A DNA stretch of 64,000 nt. Source: Fratercula arctica. Taxonomy: Eukaryota; Chordata; Aves; Charadriiformes; Alcidae. Below the pieces are notes generated by a model that was given only the letters and a program-made list of their open reading frames with translations, made no database searches and was not told the DNA's origin. Shown one piece after another: positions 12,940 to 20,867 of the stretch. Location of the stretch: assembly GCA_947846985.1 (NCBI GenBank), contig CANTUZ010000020.1:2929959-2993958 (forward strand). The letters are read 5' to 3'. Positions within the stretch are counted from its first letter, which is position 1, and each line of letters starts with the position of its first letter. A program made the translations under genes and the position numbers.

Positions 12940-13131
12940 AACCATTTATTGCTGCCCGGTCCGTTAGAGGTGCCGGGGCTTCCCCGTGGCGCTCTGGATA
13001 TACACGGCACAGGCGTTCTTCCAGTTCTTCTTCAGCAAGGACACTAGGAAGCTGAGGAGCAGGTGAATTTTGGGGATGAGTTTGTCCTCGGTCATCTTCA
13101 TGTGACCGACAGCCACAGCCAGACGGAGCAC
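12940..13131 (-). pseudogene. RPL10A: RPL10A relic, terminal exon
   Basis: On the minus strand from 13131 the translation runs [18 protein letters not shown] and continues to [22 protein letters not shown] and a stop at 12964-12966. It matches the last exon of ribosomal protein L10a (uL1) from its VLCLAVAVGH segment to its C-terminus. About one third of residues differ, although this protein is nearly invariant across vertebrates, and the final tyrosine is lost (CTC TAA). Similarity begins exactly at the Val, where a pyrimidine-rich stretch ends in CG instead of the AG expected of a splice acceptor. An AATAAA follows at 12945-12950, as close to the stop as expected for a ribosomal protein mRNA. 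Orientation and place next to FANCE match the mammalian RPL10A locus. The separate relic exon at 14186-14737 argues for decay of an intron-containing gene rather than a retrocopy. Confidence 0.8.
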
Positions 13132-14185
13132 CGGGGACAAGGACACCGAGGTCACTTTGCAGGGACACCGCGAAGACCGCAGCCTGCTACCTAATAAAGC
13201 CAGAAGAGCAGGCTCAGACCTTGATGATCAGGGCACAATTTCTATTTATGTCATATTTTGGGCAGCCCTACAATAACTTCAATATACTCAGCCACTAACT
13301 CACTGGTATGCAAATACATCAACAATTTGGCTCCCTGGAGGTTTCTTTCCTCCAGCTAATGTAGACTTTGAAGCCTCATCCGTCCACTGCCACCTAAAAT
13401 AGCTTAAGAGATTCTTACTCTAAAGAAATCTCCGCTCGCGGCGTTAAGAGCATCACTTAATGCTTCAGAATTTCATTCCTCGGGCTGGATCTAAACACTA
13501 ACGAGCAAACTTGAAGCGGTAACATGTCACACCCACGTGTTTTATTCCCCCTTCTCCCTTTGTAGATGTAAATGTTTATGAATTTTTAAATAGTTCCTGA
13601 AGTATGCAATGCTTCAAAACCTCCATTAAAACTCCAGCACTACCTCCCTTGGAGTCCATCCACTCTCTCCCATCTTTACCTTTCCAGTCACCCACCCAGA
13701 AAGGGCCCAGACCAGGTTTCCAGTGGGTGTTTTCAAGGATAGAGGATAAAAATTTGGAAACAGAAGCGTTTTTTATTAGTGTATCACTAAACACCTTGCA
13801 ATAGGAAGTGCCATCATCCATGTGGAAAACCAGAAGTGTGACACAGAGCAGGGCCACTTGCAGGCCCCCGCAAAACAGAAAAAAAGAGGCAGATTTAAAG
13901 CCAAAAATTCAGGTTTACCAGTTCTTCAGCTAAACCCCCACTCTTCTGCACCCTGAGATTTGCAAATCCCAGCAGACCAGACAAAAACGCCAGCAGATCA
14001 TTGCTGCATCACCCGAAAATCAGCTTAGCTGTTGGAGGGAAAGGCTGATGTGCCCAAAACGTCCCACTTGTGCCATGGCTCCTTCGAGCCAAGATAAAAT
14101 CACGATGGGCAATTAAGCCTAGTCCAGAATTATCATCTCCAAACGGCCTCAGTTAATGTTTCGGTTCAGCGATGTGTTAAGGGCA

Positions 14186-14737
14186 TTAGGAACTAAGGAC
14201 CTGTGAACTCCACCACGATGCATTGCTTGCTCGGGGCCACCACCATGCTGGAAAAACACGTGAAATATGGAGGTTTTGGAGAAGATGGCCCTTCACCTTG
14301 GGTGCCAGGCTGCCGCTGGGAGTGAGGAGAGGGAGGTTTGCCAGCTTTAGGCAGACCTGGAGCCATGAAGGAGCGACCTGCTTCATGGAGGGCAGACGCC
14401 GAGAAGACATCGTACAGACCTGGAGCCGTGAAGGAGCAACCTGCTTCATGGAGGGCAGACGCCAGACCTGGAGCCATGAAGGAGCAACCTGCTTCATGGA
14501 GAGCAGACGCTGAGAAGACATCGTACAGACCTGGGGCCATGAAGGAGCGACCTGCTTCATGGAGGGCAGACGCCGAGAAGACGTCATACAGTCCTGGAGC
14601 CATGAAGGAGCAACCCGCTTCACGGAGGGCAGACGCCGAGAAGACGTCGTACAGGCCTGGAGCCGTGAAGGAACAACTGCTTCATGGAGGGCTGGTGCTG
14701 GGAAGGCATCGTACTTCTCAGCTGTGAGAAACAAAAC
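14186..14737 (-). pseudogene. RPL10A: RPL10A relic, penultimate exon expanded by a 63-bp tandem repeat
   Basis: On the minus strand a good acceptor (a T-rich tract ending in CACAG at about 14721) leads into CT GAG AAG TAC GAT GCC TTC, translating AEKYDAFPAPALHEA. RPL10A has AKKYDAFLASESLIKQ at the same place. After the repeats the left end reads PGLPKAGKPPS in one frame and LLTPSGSLAPKVKG in another, matching PGLNKAGKFPS and LLTHNENMVAKVDE of RPL10A with small indels. The exon ends are therefore still recognisable, while the middle has been replaced by tandem copies of its own sequence. The frame of the first repeat copy is shifted by a 1-bp deletion. The earlier RPL10A exons (N-terminal part, GTVRLK... 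segment) were not found between 14740 and 16168. Confidence 0.75.
14352..14713 (-). repeat. 63-bp minisatellite derived from an RPL10A exon, six copies
   Basis: Copies lie at 14352-14414, 14415-14462 (15 bp shorter), 14463-14525, 14526-14588, 14589-14651 and 14652-14713 (62 bp). The minus-strand unit encodes 21 residues beginning YDVFSASALHEA and ending FMAPGL. The ends of the unit correspond to YDAFLAS and ILGPGL of RPL10A, which stand 22 residues apart in the normal protein. The unit is therefore one segment of the ancestral exon repeated head to tail. Because the period is a multiple of three, long frames stay open in several registers. That explains the long open frames here without needing a functional protein. 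Confidence 0.85.
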
Positions 14738-15337
14738 AAGGGCAGACACAGGAAATATTGCAGCCGTGCCACTCCTTTTTTTTATTTTTATTTTTTTTTT
14801 TTTTTAAACAGAAAGTGGATCTAAGTCGGTTCAAACATGTAGGGGACACCCGCAAACCGGGCTGATGAGACACACGGATGCTCGGTCAAGCTCTTCAGAT
14901 GTGGAGAGGTAGTGCAGGGCGGGAGACATCACATCACCCTGCAACTCATCAAGCCAAAGGGGACCTGAAAGCAGAGAGGGGTTTTCTGCTTCTTCTCGCG
15001 GCTGGTGGGGTAACACGGGGACCGGCTTGACAGAAAACCCTTTTTATAAGGGAACATACAGGGGAAATGGGCAACATTCTCTCTCTGAAGGCAAATGGCA
15101 GCTGGCCTCAGGCCCACGATCGCTGCAGTCCACCTTCAGCCACTCTTCAACTACTTGTGGGCCAACAACACTCCATCGTTAATGCAAAAATCACAGATTT
15201 TTTTGTTTTCCTGATTAAAAAACAACATCTTTTGGGCACAAACCCTCTCCAGAAGAGTCACCTTCATGCATTCACCCCTCTCCAGGCGATGCGCAGCCCA
15301 GTCACCCCTCAGGGCCAGCCCTAACCCAGGTGCTCAC

Positions 15338-15428
15338 ACGGCCAGAGGCCGGGAAAGGAGATGAGGCGACCCGCTGCCCTCGGGCGCCCTGCAGCCCAGC
15401 CCTTCCACAGCTCCTCCTCTGCCGCCAT
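15338..15428 (-). other. Candidate first exon beginning at a YY1-type start
   Basis: Minus-strand ATG at 15428 sits inside the rightward-end YY1 motif (CCAAGATGGCGGC). The frame reads MAAEEELWKGWAAG and continues to a possible donor (GTGAGC) after 15338. This layout, with YY1 overlapping the start codon, is common in housekeeping genes. No downstream exon can be joined with confidence and the peptide is not recognised, so it may be only a transcription start of the RPL10A relic or chance. Confidence 0.25.
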
Positions 15429-15660
15429 CTTGGGAGAGGCGGGGAGGGGAGGCGCCATCTTGAGCGTGGCAGGGGGAGGCGAGGCGCCATCTTGAGCGTG
15501 GCAGGGGGAGGCGAGGCGCCATCTTGAGCGCGGCAGGGGGAGGCGAGGCGCCATCTTGAGCGCGGCAGGGGGGAGGCGAGGCGCCATCTTGAGCGCGGCA
15601 GGGGGGAGGCGAGGCGCCATCTTGAGCGTGGCAGGGGGAGGGGAGGCGCCATCTTGAGCG
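15421..15660 (-). repeat. 32-33-bp CpG-rich array with eight YY1-type motifs
   Basis: Eight head-to-tail units each carry GCCATCTTG (minus strand CAAGATGGC), starting near 15421, 15451, 15484, 15516, 15548, 15581, 15614 and 15646. The consensus unit is about GCGCCATCTTGAGCGTGG followed by CAGGGGGAGGCGAG. The first unit, GCCGCCATCTTGG, is a textbook YY1 site. The others have GCGCCATCTTG, which keeps the CCAT core. The block lies between the FANCE stop codon and the RPL10A relic, on the strand and at the distance where a promoter for RPL10A would be expected. Confidence 0.8.
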
Positions 15661-16168
15661 TGGCGAGGTGCCCATGGCTGCAGAATTGGGACGGCCCAGA
15701 GAGACACCAGACACGGAGCTGACTGAAAGCGTATTCATTATTTAACCGAGAAAACCCTCATCTTCAAGCCTCAGGGCGTGTGTGGGGCCAGGATGGCCTC
15801 ACCCAGCAATAGTGTGCCTCAAACCAGACCGGCCAAGCACAAGGTGCTCTGCATGCTGGAGCCTGCGTTCACTGGGTCTCCATCACACATCATCCATTCC
15901 CAGTAAGGAACCGGGCTGCAGCTACCACCACCTAATGTGCATCTTCCACCCAAGGAAGCCATCGCCTTGTGGTCCCCTTTGGTGTTCACCTGGGAGGAGG
16001 ATGGAGAAAGAGGGGAAAAATGAAGAAAAGAGAAACTCACCGCCAACCGCGCTCCGGCACAGCTTCTACCAGCACTGGGTGGTTTCCCACCACCTGGGAC
16101 AGACCAGGAGCACGAAGGCTGCCGTCCCCCACAAGAGAGACCCTGTCCTGGAGGGCACAGCACCCATC

Positions 16169-19100
16169 TCACCTGGCTCCTTCCAGCACAGCCTGCAGCG
16201 ATTTCTTCAGAGCCGCGTTGCTCCAATCCAGAGCGGCGGCCAGACGGCTCCGGTGGGCTGGGGTGACCTGGGACAGAGAGGAGCGAGGTGCTCAGAGAGC
16301 TGCACTGCCAGGAGCCCACCCGAGAGCCCTGGGTCAGCTGCAGCCCTGGCTGCCAGCTCACCCAAGCCTGGTTCTACTCACCTGGCTTTGGTACACGGTG
16401 AGCATGGCCGTCACCAGCTTGGCGTAATTCAACGATGTGGCGAAGGCTGGGGCCTGCCGGCACAGAGTCAGGACCAGGAGATCGAAGAGCTCGGGGGGCA
16501 GCACCTCCTGGAAAAGAGCCACAAGCAGGGAGGGAGAGCCGGGTCCTTGCTCCAGCAGGGCTGAAGCTGGCAAGGAAACCCCGGGGGGACACAAAAGGGG
16601 TCCCCCTCACCTGCCGTCCCAGCACGGCCTGCACTACTGGCAGGAGCTTCTCTGACAAAGGCAACTCCAGGACTTGGCTGCAAAGGGCGGTGAAGAGGAG
16701 ATGAGATGCTCACATGGCCTCGATGGTGCTCCTGAGCGGCCAGAGCCGGCCAGACCCATCGAGGCAGGCGTGAGGGCAGAAGCAGAGCCGTCACCCCTGT
16801 AATCTCATTAATCATTTACCTTAGCACCAGCCTCACAGAGTCTGGCTCCAGGCACTCCTCCACGAGCTCACACACCAGCTTGGTCTGCTCAGCACCTGCA
16901 AGGGAAAAGCAGAAGGGCAGAGCCTCCAGAGGCTGCCAAATCCACGGGGACGTGCCTGACCCTTTTCTGGCCACCCCTTCACACAAAGATACATCCCAGT
17001 TGGGACACCCGGAAACCAAGTAGTGCCCCCTTCTACTGTTCAGGGTAATCCAGCTTCCTTTTCCCATCTGCAGCAAGGGTTCATTTAGCACCAAACCCTA
17101 GGAAAAGGGGACCCTACTGTGGCAGGGATTCATGCAGGACTCTTCTCATGTCAGCAGAGCCACCCTGCAGCAGCTTTGGCCCCAGCATTAGGAGTCATCA
17201 GGAATCCTCAAGTCCATGGAGGGGTGGCACTGTCCCCAGCCTGGCCTCCCCTCCCTCTCAGGCATCTATAAACCCATCTCCCGTCCTGATTCCCAAGTGT
17301 TCACCTGCCCAAGTAAAACCAGCACCATCCCTCTGTGGCTCCTAACAAACATTTTGGGTGACAGCAGACAGCACTCTGCCACCAGGGCTTCCCTTCCAGT
17401 TGGATGCAGCCCACGGCCGCTCTCCATCTCCCTCAGCTGCTCCCAGAAGGAGCCATGCCTCCTGCGATCCCATCGCACCTTCCCCCGGCTCCCGCAGGAC
17501 CGCAGCCACCAGGACTCGACAGAAGGGCTGGGAATACTTGCAGCAAAACGAAGCGAGGGCAGCCATGAGGTGGCGGGAGGGCGGCTGGGTGAGGGACAGG
17601 ACCTATGGACAGAAGAGGCAGGAGATGGGGATGGCAGTGAGGGAGACGGGGTGCAGGAAACCTCTGCCCCCACACTTACTCGCCTGAGAAAGAGCTGCTC
17701 TGCCAGGACGGCTGCGCTGGTGTAGCTGAGGTCGGGGGTGAGAGCCAGCAGCCAGCCACAGAAACGCACCAGGAGGTGCTCCGGGCACGTGGAAAGCTGG
17801 AGAAAGGAGCACAGCCCCTCGAGCTGGGGACAGCAGAGGGGACAGGGATATCAAGGACAGCAGTAAGCCCTCCACGGCACCACCGGTTGCAGCAAGGATG
17901 CTGAGGCTCACCTGGCCGGGAGAGGAGTTGTTCAGGACATGCAGCTCGGGTGGGATGCTCAGCTCTGAGTGCTGCAGGGAAACACGGTCCTTGAGTAACA
18001 CACCAAATAAACCAACCCACAAAATACAGCTCCAGGGCTGTTCTCTTCCCTACCAGCCCCCGCTTCGGCCAGCACAGACCCCGCAGGCTGCCCATCATAC
18101 AGCAAACCCCTGAAGGTGGAGGCAGGTATTAGTACCTGAGCCCAGGAGAGGTGGCAGCAGGGCTTTTTATCCCCTTCCAGTTGTCCCTGTGAAACCCACC
18201 TCCTCTCCGTCCCTTCCAGAGTCTATTTAGATCATCAGCTCCAGGAGAGAGACGGAAGTAACCACTTACGTTGGACTCCTGCAGCAGCAGCATTTTCAGC
18301 CTCTGTCCATGCACCTGAGGAAAATGAGATGAAGGAAACAGAAATCAGGCTGTACAGACTCACTGGCTGGAAGGGGACAGGAAATCCTGCCTGGTACCTG
18401 GAGAAAGGACTGGATCTCCACTGCCTGCTCTGCCTGGGAAATCCTCCTGGCTCTGGCTGCATCCTGCTGGGAGCTTTCTAGAGCAGCTCCAGCTGGGCTC
18501 TGAGCACATTTGTCCCCCAAAATCTCCCCAGGCGTCTCCTCTTCCACCTCTGTCGCATCCACATTCCCACCCTCCTGGGTTCCGGGAGGCTCAAACGTCG
18601 CCTCCTCCAGCAGCAACCTCTTCCCTTCTCTCTCCTCATCCAACTCCAGGCTCTCCTCCAACGCTTTCTTGCGCTTCCCATCTTGAAGCACAGGGTCAGC
18701 CACGTCCCCAGACGCACCGGGCTGCTTGCTGAAGCACCAGTTCAGTTTTCTTCGCCCCTCTGGTTTGTTCTGGGCAATTTTCTGGCACAGGCACCTAATC
18801 TGCTGCCGGCACACAGAAGACAAGGGAGCGGGAGGTGGGGAGCGCTCCTCTCCCCTCGGTCCCTGCCGGAGCAGATCCCTCAGCGTCCGCACCCAGGGAT
18901 CCACCTGGGAATCCTGCTGCACAGCCTGGAGCAGCTGGATGAGGCAGCCCCCTGGCACCACGGCTTGCACCACGAGGAGCAGGGAGAAGAGGTTTCTCTG
19001 GCACATGACGGGGAGCAGCAGCAGGCGCGGCTTGCTGGATAGAGGGAGAAAAGGGAGAGGCAACACATCAGAGCAAAGCCCTGAGACCTTATTGCCAACC

Positions 19101-19528
19101 CACCCTGCGGAGCAGGGTCTAACAGGGCTATGAAGTGAGAGAAGGAAGCAAACGCCTTCACCAGCTTTTGCAGACACAAGTTGGAACGTCCCTGCTACGA
19201 TCCTGACTTCACATATGGACCACCGCACCAGAGGGAAGAGGATACACGGTGCCGAATTGGGCACCCGACGTGCCAAACCTCCCACAAAACACCGAGTTCT
19301 GGAAACGGGTCTGACTCACACAGCCAGGGCTCCCTCCGGCCCCTCCAGCGTGGGCTCCTCGGCGCACAGGGCCGCAGCGAAGGACTGCCAGGGAAACGCC
19401 TGCCCCGGTCCCCCGGGGACCCGCTGTAGCATTCGGAGGGCAGCCAGTGTCCCAGAGGAGCCGGAGGCAAGCGTGTGGAGCAGGAGGCGGCACGGCTTGT
19501 CGAAGCTCTGCAGCCAGGGGGGCTCCAT
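16169..19528 (-). CDS. FANCE: Fanconi anaemia group E protein (FA core complex subunit)
   Basis: Ten coding exons: 19320-19528, 18398-19034, 18270-18314, 17912-17971, 17680-17823, 17479-17602, 16820-16895, 16611-16677, 16382-16507, 16169-16267. Phases all match, giving 1587 nt (528 aa; human 536). The start MEPPWLQSFDK aligns with the human N-terminus. KPRLLLLPVMCQRNL is the conserved segment after the first coding exon (human KPLLLRLPRICQRNL). The long second coding exon holds the fast-evolving acidic, basic-patch region. The C-terminal half is the helical-repeat domain that binds FANCD2: FCGWLLALTPDLS, ALASFCCKYSQPFC, VLELPLSEKLLPVVQAVLG and NYAKLVTAMLTVYQSQ all match. FANCE links FANCC to FANCD2 so that the core complex can monoubiquitinate FANCD2-FANCI at interstrand crosslinks. 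A 30-nt leader precedes the ATG after an acceptor at 19558, which implies a non-coding first exon (see 20095). Confidence 0.96.
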
Positions 19529-20094
19529 CGCTGCTGGGGAGGGGGGGTTCACAGCCACCTGCAAGGAAATCAGGGAGAGCCTGACACGGGTCACACTGAG
19601 AAGGGTGCAGGGAGGACCGGCACATCCAGGACCCAGCCAGGCTCTGGAGCAAACCTGGGGTCTTCCCTCACCAGCTGCAGTTTTGGGGGCTGCCCTTACC
19701 TGTGCGCAGGGGGTTCCGTGGTTATCCTCATCACCCGAGGATGCAGCAGCTTTACCGGGGACCACAGCGGGGCCAGAGCACCGGGGGCTCCTCTGAGCCC
19801 TCCAAACCCACTTCACTCACAGCTCCTCCATCACCAGCTCAACGCTCCCACCGCTGCCCTCCGGGGGGGGCCGAGAAGGAACCCCCCCCCGACTGCTGCT
19901 GGCGGTGGATCCCCCCGCCCCTCTGCCGCCCCCTCCTCCAGGAACAGACCGGCCCTGACCCGCTCCGGGACCCGCAACCACCCGGCCCTGGGGCTGGCCG
20001 TGCACTGCCCCGGTTATCAGCTCCTGTCCCCCGGTAAACCACGCCGGGAGGAGCCGCTGGCCCCCGGGGCGGCCCGCACCGGGCAGACACTCAC

Positions 20095-20252
20095 CCGGGA
20101 GGGAAGGCGGAGGGCAGGGTGCCCGGTATCCCCCCCCCGACCCCGCCGTGGATCACCCGCTGCCCCGGGTCCCGCCCGCGCCACCCCCGGCACCGGCAGC
20201 GCGCGCCGCTTCCGGGCCCGCCCCCCTGGGAAAGCGCGCCACATATGCAAAT
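20095..20252 (-). promoter_or_regulatory. FANCE: FANCE promoter and non-coding first exon region
   Basis: A strong donor (CCGG|GTGAGT) ends a probable untranslated exon at 20095 and pairs in phase-free fashion with the acceptor before 19558. Upstream lies GC-rich, CpG-rich sequence with an ETS-type site at 20209-20215 (CTTCCGG on plus, CCGGAAG on minus). A perfect octamer ATGCAAAT sits at 20245-20252. There is no TATA box. The exact start site is inference. Confidence 0.55.
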
Positions 20253-20303
20253 TACCCCGCATGCAAAAATTCACGAATTATACAAATTAAACCTTAAACA
20301 ACA

Positions 20304-20325
20304 CCCCCCCCCCCCCCCCCCCCCC
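20304..20325 (+). repeat. Poly(C) run (22 C), G-tract on the transcribed-gene strand
   Basis: An uninterrupted run of 22 cytosines lies between the makorin poly(A) signal at 20380-20385 and the FANCE promoter. The minus strand, which is the sense strand of both genes, therefore carries G22. The exact length may be a sequencing artefact. Confidence 0.8.
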
Positions 20326-20379
20326 AACCCCAGTCCCGGGAAGGAGAGCCCCCAGGCAGCGTTACGTTACACAGCACTT

Positions 20380-20385
20380 TTTATT
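20380..20385 (-). terminator. Poly(A) signal of the makorin-family gene
   Basis: AATAAA on the minus strand (TTTATT on plus), about 485 nt after the stop codon at 20868. It is the best candidate before the FANCE promoter. Confidence 0.55.
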
Positions 20386-20867
20386 TGGCTAAAAGCAGTT
20401 TAAAAGAGCTTCCCGGCTCCCCCCACCCCGGCCCCTTTGGCATTAAAAACCCCCGCTGCCCCCCCAGCACCCATCCCAGCCCCCCGCCCCACCTCCTGCG
20501 AGGTCTCCCATGGGTGGGTGCAGAGCACCACACCATCACGGAGGAGAGGGCAAGAGAAGAAGCTGGGAAGCTGTGCCCCACCACCCTGAGACCCCTGCAG
20601 TTCCGTCACCCCCCGGCTTCCTGGGGGGAGCGGGGATGCCAGACCTGCTGGGGGTTCCACCATTGACACGGGGGTGGCTGATAAATACCAGCCAGGCTAT
20701 TTCCCCATCCCATCCCACCCCACCCCTGCAACACCCTCCATGCCCAGGAGCCACCCCAAACCAGTGCTGGGAGCAGCTAAACACGTCAAAAATAGATGTT
20801 CCCCCCTCCCAGAAGATATTTCCTTGCCACCAACAGCACCCAGGCCCAGTGGGGCACCCCCCATGGC

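Noticed and set aside
12964..13155. Intact RPL10A gene
   Set aside because: Only two of the expected exons are recognisable. The protein is too diverged, the acceptor is mutated and the other exons were not found.
14338..14807. Plus-strand frames through the 63-bp repeat
   Set aside because: They are antisense to the RPL10A-derived repeat and are open only because the period is 63.
14352..15660. CRISPR array
   Set aside because: The units are directly abutting with no unique spacers, and the genome is a vertebrate; these are minisatellites.
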